Shown here: piece after piece, positions 1 to 5,353 of the stretch
Position numbering within the stretch: position 1 is the stretch's first letter
Layout of the letters: each line of letters opens with the position of its first letter
Origin: Acidobacteriota bacterium
Lineage (GTDB): Bacteria; Acidobacteriota; Terriglobia; Terriglobales; Acidobacteriaceae
Direction: 5' to 3'
Assembly: GCA_019510535.1 (NCBI GenBank)
Contig: JAEKKE010000324.1
Span: 1 to 7,159, forward strand
DNA: 7,159 nt
Program-made: the position numbers and the translations under genes
Notes under the pieces: generated by a model
The model's input: only the letters and a program-made list of their open reading frames with translations
The model's database searches: none
What the model was told of the DNA's origin: nothing

Positions 1-42
1 TGACCCCTTTCGGAGGTCCATTTCCATCAAACTCATACAAAA

Positions 43-73
43 GAAAAGACCTCGCCCAAGGCGAGGTCTTTTC
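43..73 (-). terminator. Rho-independent terminator of the iron-sulfur carrier gene
   Basis: A 14-bp perfect stem (43-56 with 60-73, core GACCTCGCC/GGCGAGGTC) closes a 3-nt loop. On the minus strand the arm ends in TTTTC followed by TTTTG, a classic intrinsic terminator 17 bases beyond the stop codon of the carrier gene. The A/T symmetry of the flanks means it could also stop rightward transcription entering from the left edge. Bases 1-42 show no recognisable gene. Confidence 0.85.
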
Positions 74-89
74 ACCGGAAATCAGAAAC

Positions 90-479
90 TTACACGCTGA
101 AGCTCGATCCGCAGCCGCAGGTGCTCTTCACCTGGGGATTGTCGAACTTGAAGCCGGCGGCCTCCAGCGTCTCGACGTAGTCCACGGTGCAGCCGTTCAG
201 GTACATGGCGCTGGTGGCGTCTATAAAGACCTTCAGGTCTTCGTAGCGGACGACCTTGTCCATCATGCCCTGCTGGTTCTCGAAGCTCATGGAGTACTGG
301 AAGCCGGAGCATCCGCCGCCTACAACACCGATGCGCAGACCGGCCGGGACTGGATCCTGGGTAGCCATAATCTCCTTCACCTTGGCAATCGCCGCCGCGG
401 TCAGGTTGACGGGCTGCGACGAGGGCATCGGTGAGGAAACAACCTCAACAACCTCGGGGGTAGCGGCAGTAGTGGCCAT
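90..479 (-). CDS. erpA: A-type iron-sulfur cluster carrier protein (ErpA/IscA/HesB family)
   Basis: Cytoplasmic carrier of 129 residues that accepts an Fe-S cluster from the assembly scaffold and passes it to apo-enzymes. The family signature is complete: Cys57 in GGGCSGFQY, and Cys121 and Cys123 in the C-terminal CGCGSSFSV, the three cluster ligands of A-type carriers. The segment GFKFDNPQVKSTCGCG is the conserved C-terminal block. An extra Cys97 lies in NGCTVDYV. Family members are usually about 105-115 residues; the excess is a Pro/Ser/Val/Thr-rich N-terminal tail of about 22 residues. The start is supported by AGGAG eight bases upstream; Met18 is an alternative start without a comparable Shine-Dalgarno. 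It stands alone, divergent from the small membrane genes, and no isc/suf genes are visible. ErpA, IscA and SufA cannot be separated with certainty by eye, so the symbol is tentative while the family is secure. Confidence 0.93.
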   Translation of the reverse strand: MATTAATPEVVEVVSSPMPSSQPVNLTAAAIAKVKEIMATQDPVPAGLRIGVVGGGCSGFQYSMSFENQQGMMDKVVRYEDLKVFIDATSAMYLNGCTVDYVETLEAAGFKFDNPQVKSTCGCGSSFSV

Positions 480-513
480 GGTAAGAAACTCCTATTCAGT
501 CGATCTCTATCTA

Positions 514-542
514 AGTGTATGCCCCCTCGGAAGGCCGGGCAA
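514..542 (-). promoter_or_regulatory. Candidate sigma70-type promoter of the iron-sulfur carrier gene
   Basis: On the minus strand, TTGCCC (537-542) and TACACT (514-519) each match 4 of 6 consensus positions and are separated by exactly 17 bp. Transcription would begin near 507, giving a leader of about 28 nt that contains the AGGAG site. This is a by-eye match only. Confidence 0.38.
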
Positions 543-560
543 GGGGCGATTTTGCGCCCC
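543..560. repeat. Small GC inverted repeat upstream of the carrier gene promoter
   Basis: GGGGCG (543-548) and CGCCCC (555-560) form a perfect 6-bp inverted repeat around a 6-base AT-rich centre. It lies directly upstream of the candidate -35 box of the carrier gene, so it would be an operator-type site rather than part of the mRNA. Function is not known. Confidence 0.4.
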
Positions 561-571
561 GCTACACAAGT

Positions 572-600
572 AATGGATGCCGTCGTACCTAAATGGATGC
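572..600. repeat. Direct repeat AATGGATGC, 20-bp period, in the divergent promoter region
   Basis: AATGGATGC occurs at 572-580 and again at 592-600, so the two copies lie about two helical turns apart on the same face of the DNA. They sit between the candidate promoters of the two divergent transcription units, the usual place for a shared regulator site. The regulator is unknown. Confidence 0.45.
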
Positions 601-603
601 ATT

Positions 604-634
604 TTGGACCAGTGTTCCGAAACCGGCGTATATT
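604..634 (+). promoter_or_regulatory. Weak candidate promoter for the small membrane-protein genes
   Basis: TATATT (629-634) matches the -10 consensus at 5 of 6 positions, with TTGGAC (604-609) as a poor -35 at a long 19-bp spacing. It would give a leader of about 155 nt before the first small membrane-protein gene. The rest of the leader (640-780) shows no clear structure or gene. Confidence 0.25.
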
Positions 635-795
635 TCCGTGTGGGCGGCCTTTTCTACCGTCCGAGCCTGCATACTGCCCGTCGCAGACCCGCCGGTAGGC
701 ATGACCGTCATCTCGTGTGGACGCTGCGAAATCCCCCACACAGACAGCACCGTTCTAGTACGCCTGCAGTGATTCTCTCAGGAGGTGTACCCCCA

Positions 796-1074
796 ATGAG
801 CACCATGACCCTGCTCTGGACCGTTTGGGCCTTCCTATTTCTTTCCACGACTGCCCTTATGGTCTATCGTGGTCTTCTTACCCGCGGGGAAGAAGACCAG
901 ATCTTCCTGGATGAAAATATCCTCGGCGAAGAAAAACGCCGTCAGGACGACATCCAGCGGAGAATCCAGCTCCTTAAACCTTTTGTTGCCTTCGCCGGTG
1001 GAACCACCATTGCCCTCTCTGCCGCGCTGCTGGGAATTTATGTCGTAAGCGCCATTCAAGTCCTGCGCGGATGA
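796..1074 (+). CDS. Small two-helix membrane protein, paralog A (YRGxLTRxEEDQxFL signature)
   Basis: Unrecognised function; 92 residues. Two hydrophobic helices (about 4-23 and 62-88) flank a charged loop of about 38 residues rich in Arg, Lys, Glu and Asp. By the positive-inside rule the loop should be cytoplasmic and both termini outside, an inference. The loop opens with Tyr24-Arg25-Gly26, then LTR, EEDQ and FL, the segment shared with the gene at 1506. The second half of the loop (EEKRRQDDIQRRIQLL) is probably helical. The second helix begins with a Gly-Gly pair (68-69) and ends with GIYVVSA. The start is set by AGGAGG at 780-785, ten bases before the ATG; the frame is open further upstream, but without a comparable site. 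It is the first of three small membrane genes on this strand. Confidence 0.85.
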   Translation: MSTMTLLWTVWAFLFLSTTALMVYRGLLTRGEEDQIFLDENILGEEKRRQDDIQRRIQLLKPFVAFAGGTTIALSAALLGIYVVSAIQVLRG

Positions 1075-1105
1075 GATCGAGTTCCAGAAGGATCGCCTTG
1101 GTAAG

Positions 1106-1131
1106 ACCGGCCGCCAAATTTGGCGGCCGGT
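1106..1131 (+). terminator. Perfect 26-bp palindrome, probable terminator or attenuator
   Basis: Each half is ACCGGCCGCCAAA or its exact complement, so the site is a perfect palindrome centred between 1118 and 1119. As RNA it forms a very GC-rich stem with an AAUU loop followed by UUUCGUUU, which is terminator-like. It starts 32 bases after the stop of the first small membrane gene and ends 61 bases before the next, so it may end or lower transcription between them. The symmetry would also let it bind a dimeric protein. Confidence 0.6.
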
Positions 1132-1191
1132 TTCGTTTACGAACCCTTTCCACCTGGCCCGGCATCTTCCATAAGGAGAGCCGGTGTCATC

Positions 1192-1356
1192 GTGATCAGC
1201 TTCATCGCCAACTGGTTTATCGACTTCTTCGGGATTACCCACCCGACTGAACGGCAGAAACGCATGGCTGCCTGGTTCATTGTCGGGTTGATGACAGCCA
1301 CCCTGGCCGTCCTCGGTGGAATCGCCACCGTGCTCTTCTATCTGGTTCGCCCATAA
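1192..1356 (+). CDS. Hypothetical single-helix membrane protein, 54 residues
   Basis: Not recognised. Starting at GTG 1192 the product opens with an amphipathic, aromatic-rich segment (ISFIANWFIDFFG, 2-14), then a charged linker THPTERQKR (16-24), then one strong membrane helix (about 26-52, AAWFIVGLM to LFYLV) ending RP. The basic residues before the helix suggest the N-terminus stays in the cytoplasm. AAGGAGAG at 1173-1180 is the only good Shine-Dalgarno, 11-13 bases before this GTG, a slightly long spacing. A TTG further upstream in the same frame lies inside the palindrome and is unlikely. The gene sits between two related two-helix membrane genes but has no resemblance to them. Its position suggests a partner role, which is inference only. 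Confidence 0.65.
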   Translation: MISFIANWFIDFFGITHPTERQKRMAAWFIVGLMTATLAVLGGIATVLFYLVRP

Positions 1357-1505
1357 ATTTATTTTCTGAAAGCTATAGTGCGTCAGTTATCGGCAGGAGT
1401 ATCATTCCGCGCGAACGGCCCTGCCTACCCCGAGAGCCCGCGAAATAAAGCGGACCCGCCCGGTATCCCGAGCCGGCTATTGCAGCCTTTCGGAGGGTTT
1501 CAACA

Positions 1506-1778
1506 ATGTCTATGCAACTGATGCTGATCATATGGGCGGCGCTCACCGCCTGTTTTCTCGCGCTTCTGGCGTATCGCGGAACGCTTACCCGTTATGAGGA
1601 GGACCAGCTCTTTCTCAGCGACTCCAACACTGTCGAAAAGACCGAACAAATGGAAATCGTTCGGAAAGTCAATAGGTTGCAACCCATGTTGCGTGTCCTG
1701 GGTGGCGCCGCCGGTCTGGCGACCGCAGGCATCATCGGCGTCTATGTCTATAGCGCCTGGCAGGCCCTAACCCACTAG
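1506..1778 (+). CDS. Small two-helix membrane protein, paralog B (YRGxLTRxEEDQxFL signature)
   Basis: Unrecognised function; 90 residues. It has the same plan as the gene at 796: helix 1 (about 3-22), a charged loop starting Tyr23-Arg24-Gly25 followed by LTR, EEDQ and FL, then helix 2 (about 61-88), which begins with Gly-Gly and contains GVYVYSAW. The two proteins align over their whole length with at most a one-residue shift. Identity is concentrated in the loop opening and the helix-2 glycine pattern, while the middle of the loop has diverged. Such restraint suggests that the loop opening contacts something. GGAGGG at 1492-1497, about nine bases before the ATG, fixes the start. The 149 bases before it (1357-1505) contain a TATAGT at 1374-1379 but no matching -35 box, so no promoter is called. 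Confidence 0.87.
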   Translation: MSMQLMLIIWAALTACFLALLAYRGTLTRYEEDQLFLSDSNTVEKTEQMEIVRKVNRLQPMLRVLGGAAGLATAGIIGVYVYSAWQALTH

Positions 1779-1807
1779 CAGCTCCCCGCCAACAAGCAAC
1801 TTTCCCC

Positions 1808-1843
1808 AGGGTCCGGTGTCTCTTAAAACGAGTGCCGGACCTT
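1808..1843 (+). terminator. Imperfect hairpin after the small membrane genes, possible weak terminator
   Basis: GGTCCGG (1810-1816) pairs with CCGGACC (1835-1841), with an inner CTC/GAG tier and an unpaired TTAAAAC tip. The outer stem can extend by one A-T and one G-T pair. It is followed by TCCCCTTT rather than a clean T run. It lies between the last small membrane gene and the YXWGXW gene, so it may be a weak terminator or a leader structure of the latter. Confidence 0.35.
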
Positions 1844-1914
1844 CCCCTTTAGGCCGGAAGCTCGCCGCACACACCGCGCAAGGACGAAGGCGCGAACAGC
1901 GGCAAGGTGACCCG

Positions 1915-2961
1915 ATGGATGTCGCAAGTACAATTCGTAAGTCGTTCGGAAAGATGATCTTAGGCTCGGCCCTTGCCCTCGGAGCAGCGATCGTTCCAAC
2001 GGCGGCGCACGCTGCCGTGTTTGTCTCCGTGGGCATTGCCCCACCTCCTATCCCTGTGTATGCGCAGCCTGTAGCGCCGGATGATGGTTATATCTGGACT
2101 CCCGGCTACTGGGCTTACGGTCCGGACGGCTATTACTGGGTCGATGGCGCCTGGGTGCTTCCTCCTTATATGGGCGCCCTTTGGACTCCCGGCTGGTGGG
2201 GATGGGGTGATAGCGCCTACTTCTGGCATCCCGGTTACTGGGGATCCACAATTGGCTACTACGGCGGCATCAACTACGGCTTCGGCTACTTTGGCACCGG
2301 CTTCTATGGCGGTTATTGGAACGGCGGCCGCTTCTGGTACAACCGCGCCTATTGCAACTTCAGGCCTGGCTTCCGCGGATCGTTCTATAACCAGCCGTAT
2401 CGTGGAGTCCCCGTTCATCCCGGCGGCGCCAGCTTCCAGCGCAATCCACCCGCGCGGTACGCCAACTTCCACGGCGGTACGACGGTGAACAACTTCAACC
2501 GGACCAATGTCACGGCAAACCGTGGTGGCTTCAATGGCGGAGCGCAGCGCTTCAATGGCAACCAGAACTTCAATGGTGACCGCCAGGCGTTCCACAGCAA
2601 CCGTGACTTCCGCCAGAATCGCGGCAGCTTCGGTAGTGGAGCACAGCGTTTTGACGGAAACCGTCAGGCCTTCAACGGCGGTCAGAACTTCGGCGGCAAC
2701 GTAAACCGCGGCGGCTTTGGTGGAAACCAGCCCAGCTTTGGCGGAAACCGTGGCAGCTTCGGTGGCAGCCAGCCGAGCTTCGGCGGCAATCGTGGAGGCT
2801 TTGGCGGTGGCGGCTTCAGCGCTCCCCGTAGCAGCGGCGGTAACTTCGGTGGCGGAGGAGGCTTCGGCGGTGGCCGTGGCTTCTCCGGCGGTGGCGGTGG
2901 AGGCGGCTTCCACGGTGGTGGCGGCGGTGGCTTCCACGGCGGTGGCGGCGGACACCGCTAA
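1915..2961 (+). CDS. Secreted YXWGXW-repeat protein with Gly/Asn/Phe-rich His-tipped C-terminus
   Basis: A 348-residue exported protein. The signal peptide (1-33) has Arg8/Lys9/Lys13, a hydrophobic core and an Ala-His-Ala cleavage site. Residues 58-110 carry YXWGXW-family repeats: GYIWTPGYW, GYYWVDGAW, GALWTPGWWGWG and AYFWHPGYWG. A Gly/Tyr stretch (114-135) follows. Residues 186-348 are low complexity, with RGGFNGG/AQRFNGN-type units, then QPSFGGNRG units, ending in runs of glycine broken by FH and finishing HR. The YXWGXW family is common in cell-envelope proteins and its biochemical role is not established, so I infer only an envelope or secreted location. ATG 1915 is preferred over GTG 1816 because it is preceded by AAGGTGA at suitable spacing and directly begins a signal peptide. 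The protein has one cysteine (Cys147) and no lipobox. A long antisense open frame here is a composition artefact. Confidence 0.88.
   Translation: MDVASTIRKSFGKMILGSALALGAAIVPTAAHAAVFVSVGIAPPPIPVYAQPVAPDDGYIWTPGYWAYGPDGYYWVDGAWVLPPYMGALWTPGWWGWGDSAYFWHPGYWGSTIGYYGGINYGFGYFGTGFYGGYWNGGRFWYNRAYCNFRPGFRGSFYNQPYRGVPVHPGGASFQRNPPARYANFHGGTTVNNFNRTNVTANRGGFNGGAQRFNGNQNFNGDRQAFHSNRDFRQNRGSFGSGAQRFDGNRQAFNGGQNFGGNVNRGGFGGNQPSFGGNRGSFGGSQPSFGGNRGGFGGGGFSAPRSSGGNFGGGGGFGGGRGFSGGGGGGGFHGGGGGGFHGGGGGHR
2719..2802 (+). repeat. In-gene tandem repeat, two 42-bp units
   Basis: Two consecutive units (2719-2760 and 2761-2802) encode GG(N/S)QPSFGGNRG(S/G)F. Differences are mostly at third positions, so the protein repeat is better kept than the DNA. 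Looser versions of the same unit precede it from about 2520. Such repeats vary in copy number by slippage. Confidence 0.75.
2887..2958 (+). repeat. Gly-run/Phe-His repeat encoding the protein tail
   Basis: GGN-rich DNA encodes three runs of five to seven glycines, the first two followed by FH and the last by HR at the C-terminus. The near-identical blocks ggcttccacggtgg and ggcttccacggcgg are 24 bases apart. This is a likely site of length variation between strains, and the three evenly spaced histidines could bind metal (inference). Confidence 0.7.
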
Positions 2962-3073
2962 GCGTTTTTCCCTGTTGCTGGGTATTCCGGAAAGGGCGTG
3001 AAGCGGCGTTTTCATTGCGGAAAACGCCCATAGATGCGGAAGCCCTACTCTACACCTACAGAGAAAAATCGCT
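2961..3073. repeat. Dispersed palindromic element, copy 1
   Basis: A 113-bp non-coding element, about 85% identical by hand alignment to the sequence at 6920-7029 and in the same orientation. It folds as one long hairpin: outer arms 2961-2975 with 3058-3073 (AGCG...CGCT, one bulge, one mismatch), a middle tier GGGTATTCC with GGAAGCCC, and a perfect inner stem GGCGTTTTC/GAAAACGCC around ATTGCG. Its first base is the last base of the TAA stop of the YXWGXW gene. This resembles a REP- or MITE-type repeat carrying no gene; short open frames in it are not credible. Confidence 0.85.
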
Positions 3074-3087
3074 AGTCCACAAAACCC

Positions 3088-3120
3088 AAAGGGCTGAGAC
3101 ACACTGTCTCAGCCCTTTTT
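3088..3120. terminator. Bidirectional terminator between the convergent YXWGXW gene and murG
   Basis: AAAGGGCTGAGAC (3088-3100) pairs perfectly with GTCTCAGCCCTTT (3106-3118) around ACACT, followed by T's rightward (to 3120). On the minus strand TTTGGGTTTTG follows the stem. The murG stop codon and its last codons lie inside the stem, so the minus-strand hairpin uses coding bases. It can end both converging transcripts, more strongly the rightward one because of its longer T run. Confidence 0.88.
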
Positions 3121-4188
3121 GCTGTCCGCCAGTCCTCGTATCATCTCGACAATTCGTTCCAAAGCTCCCGGCCTGGCCAGCGATCGCGCTGCTGCACTCA
3201 TCCTCTCTCGCCTTTCCCGATCGGTGAGCAACCCCGTCAGAGCCGCCAGCAGGCTCTGCTCGGTGACGTCCTTCTGCAACAACACCACGGCGGCGCCGGC
3301 GTTCCCAAGCACCTCTGCATTCTTTCGCTGGTGATCGTCAGCCGCTTGCGGAAAAGGAACCAGTAACGACGGTTTGCCCGCCGCGCACAATTCCGAAACT
3401 GTGCTCCCCGAACGGGCCAGGACTATGTCCGCTGCCGCGTACTGCTGCGGCATATCGTTCAAAAACGCCTCCACAGAGATGTGTGAACCATCCGCTCCAC
3501 TCGCCGCAAAAGCCTCCCGAGTCTTCTCCAGGTTTCGTGCGCCGGCTTGGTGGACGATAGTCAGCCCCGAAATCGTCTCAAGCAGACGCGCAGCGATCTT
3601 CGGAACGAACTCATTGAAGACTGCAGCGCCCTGGCTTCCAGCCGTCACCAGCAGCCGCGGTGGCGCCCCTTCCGGCTTCCGTGCAAGGTCGAAGATCTCC
3701 GGCCTGACGGGCACGCCGGTCACCGTTGCATTGCGGAAATAGTGCGTGGTCTGGTCATAGGCAACGGCCGCAGCGCTGACGTACTTGCCCACCAGGCGAT
3801 TGGTCATGCCGGGTAAGGCGTTTGGCTCATAGGCCAGCGTGGGAACCCTCAGCAAGACCGCTGCTGCCATTGCCGGCCCGCTGGCGTAACCGCCGACACC
3901 CACTACGACATCCGGCCGGAAATTCCGGATGAGTCGAGTGCAATGCAGCACCCCAAGGGGAAGCTCCGTGAAGGTCTTTAGACGAGTCATCAGGCTGACG
4001 TTCTTCAACTGACCAGACTTCACTAGTTCCAGCGGGAATCCAGCCTCCGGAATCAGCTTTGTCTCAAGCCCACGCTCGGTGCCGACAAAACGCACCTCGG
4101 CTCCAAACGCATCGCGCAATTTGCGTCCGATGGCGAGCGCCGGAACAACATGACCACCAGTGCCGCCGCCGGCAATCAGTACTTTCAT
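3109..4188 (-). CDS. murG: UDP-GlcNAc:lipid I N-acetylglucosaminyltransferase MurG
   Basis: Transfers GlcNAc from UDP-GlcNAc to lipid I to form lipid II, on the cytoplasmic face of the membrane. At 359 residues it is full length and a two-domain GT-B glycosyltransferase. The N-terminal domain has GGGTGGH (7-13), the lipid-side glycine loop, then GVGGYASGPA (97-106) and YEPNALPG (120-127), where most relatives have HEQN. The C-terminal domain has TAGSQGA (182-188), RSGSTVSEL (259-267) with Glu266 in the position expected to bind the UDP-GlcNAc ribose, and PFPQAADDHQRKNA (278-291) of the donor site. The start is 26 bases after the ftsW stop, with only a weak purine-rich AAGAAG close to the ATG; translational coupling to ftsW is likely. 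It is the last gene of this cell-wall run, and its stop lies inside a terminator hairpin. Confidence 0.97.
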   Translation of the reverse strand: MKVLIAGGGTGGHVVPALAIGRKLRDAFGAEVRFVGTERGLETKLIPEAGFPLELVKSGQLKNVSLMTRLKTFTELPLGVLHCTRLIRNFRPDVVVGVGGYASGPAMAAAVLLRVPTLAYEPNALPGMTNRLVGKYVSAAAVAYDQTTHYFRNATVTGVPVRPEIFDLARKPEGAPPRLLVTAGSQGAAVFNEFVPKIAARLLETISGLTIVHQAGARNLEKTREAFAASGADGSHISVEAFLNDMPQQYAAADIVLARSGSTVSELCAAGKPSLLVPFPQAADDHQRKNAEVLGNAGAAVVLLQKDVTEQSLLAALTGLLTDRERRERMSAAARSLARPGALERIVEMIRGLADSKKG

Positions 4189-4214
4189 TTGCTTCTTATA
4201 TCCCTATATCGTGT

Positions 4215-5309
4215 CTAATCGGTCTCGCGCGAGATGTTCAGCAGCACACCCATACTGGCCAGCGTGATAAACACGCTCGTGCCTCCCGAGGAGATAAACG
4301 GCAGCGGAATGCCCTTGGTAGGCAGCAACGCCAGCACCACGCTGATATTGAAGAAGGCCTGGATGATGACCGCGCAGGTAATCCCGAACGCCAGAAATCG
4401 GGCAAACGGATCGGTTGATAGAAACGCCGTACGCAGTCCCCGGTACCCAAGGACAACAAAGAGCGCAACTACGAACAGGGCCCCAAGCAGCCCCAGCTCT
4501 TCGCAGACATTGGCATAGATAAAGTCCGTGTGCGGCTCCGGCAGATAGAACAGCTTCTGCCGGCCTTCCATCAGGCCAAGCCCATGGAAGCCGCCGGTGC
4601 CAACGGCAATGAGCGACTGCAGAATGTGGAATCCCGTTCCGCGCGGATCTTTCTCCGGATCCATATACGCCAGCATGCGGGCGCGGCGCCAGGCGACATG
4701 AAAGAGCATGAAGTACATCACCGGCGAAGCCAGCGCTGCTCCAATGGCAAAGTAGCGCATCTGCGCGCCGGCCAGATACAGCATCAGGGCGAGTACCGCG
4801 GCACACACCATGGCTGTACCAAGATCGGGCTCCTTCAGGACGAGGGCAATCATCAACAGCGGAGGCGCCGCCGCCCGCAGAATGGTCCCCTTCAGGTCGT
4901 CCATGCAATGCATACGGTTCTGCAGAAACCAGGCAAGGAACAGCACCAGCACCGGCTTGGCGATCTCAGAGGGCTGAAAGCCAAAGAACGGGCCGATTTT
5001 GAACCAGCGGTGCGTGTTGTGCGAGTCGCGCATCGCAAAGACGCCGATCAACAGCAGCATCGTGATCGCGACCGATGGCAGAACAACCTTAGGGTTATTG
5101 AACTTGCGGTAGTCGACGCGCATCAGCACCAGCAACGCGCCTAGGCCCGTTAAGGCCCACATTGCCTGCTTGCTGACGAAGGTGTACGGCGAACCGTAGC
5201 GCTCCTTGGCCATCACAGCCGAAGCGGAAAAGACCATCACCAGCCCGATAAGGACCAGCAGCACCACCACGAAGAACAACCATTTATCGACGCCGACGCG
5301 CTTTGCCAT
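4215..5309 (-). CDS. ftsW: SEDS-family septal peptidoglycan glycosyltransferase FtsW
   Basis: Polymerises lipid II into glycan strands at the division septum together with a class B penicillin-binding protein. The 364 residues form a polytopic membrane protein with about ten helices. SEDS signatures are present: HRWFKIGPFFGFQPSEIAKP (100-119), KEPDLGTA (159-166), DPRGTGFHILQSLIAVGTGG (221-240), LPEPHTDFIYA (256-266) with Asp262 matching the catalytic aspartate of the family, and LPTKGIPLPFISSGGTS (329-345). FtsW is chosen over RodA because the gene sits between murD and murG, the standard dcw position. The cytoplasmic N-terminus is very short (about nine residues). AAGG six bases before the ATG supports the start, and the gap from murD is 44 bases, so the genes are probably cotranscribed. 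Confidence 0.96.
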   Translation of the reverse strand: MAKRVGVDKWLFFVVVLLVLIGLVMVFSASAVMAKERYGSPYTFVSKQAMWALTGLGALLVLMRVDYRKFNNPKVVLPSVAITMLLLIGVFAMRDSHNTHRWFKIGPFFGFQPSEIAKPVLVLFLAWFLQNRMHCMDDLKGTILRAAAPPLLMIALVLKEPDLGTAMVCAAVLALMLYLAGAQMRYFAIGAALASPVMYFMLFHVAWRRARMLAYMDPEKDPRGTGFHILQSLIAVGTGGFHGLGLMEGRQKLFYLPEPHTDFIYANVCEELGLLGALFVVALFVVLGYRGLRTAFLSTDPFARFLAFGITCAVIIQAFFNISVVLALLPTKGIPLPFISSGGTSVFITLASMGVLLNISRETD

Positions 5310-5353
5310 TTCCTGCCTTCATCCGAAGCGGGCAGGCTCGCCGTCGTGCCGGC

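Noticed and set aside
577..795. Upstream extension of the first small membrane protein
   Set aside because: The frame is open, but the Arg/Pro/His-rich extension would precede a clear N-terminal membrane helix, while AGGAGG sits ten bases before ATG 796.
1816..1914. N-terminal extension of the YXWGXW protein from GTG 1816
   Set aside because: It would place a polar Arg-rich stretch before the signal peptide and begin inside a hairpin; ATG 1915 has an AAGGTGA site.
2961..3073. CRISPR-like or tandem array interpretation of the repeats
   Set aside because: There are only two copies, 4 kb apart, each a self-complementary hairpin with no spacers and no cas genes.
1960..3102. 380-residue open frame antisense to the YXWGXW gene
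   Set aside because: Its Ala/Glu/Thr/Val-rich sequence is the complement of GGN/TTC/AAC repeat codons on the other strand. It has no family motif and runs through the palindromic repeat.
4530..5144. 204-residue plus-strand open frame opposite ftsW
   Set aside because: Gln/His/Arg-rich complement of membrane-protein codons; no credible domain or ribosome site.
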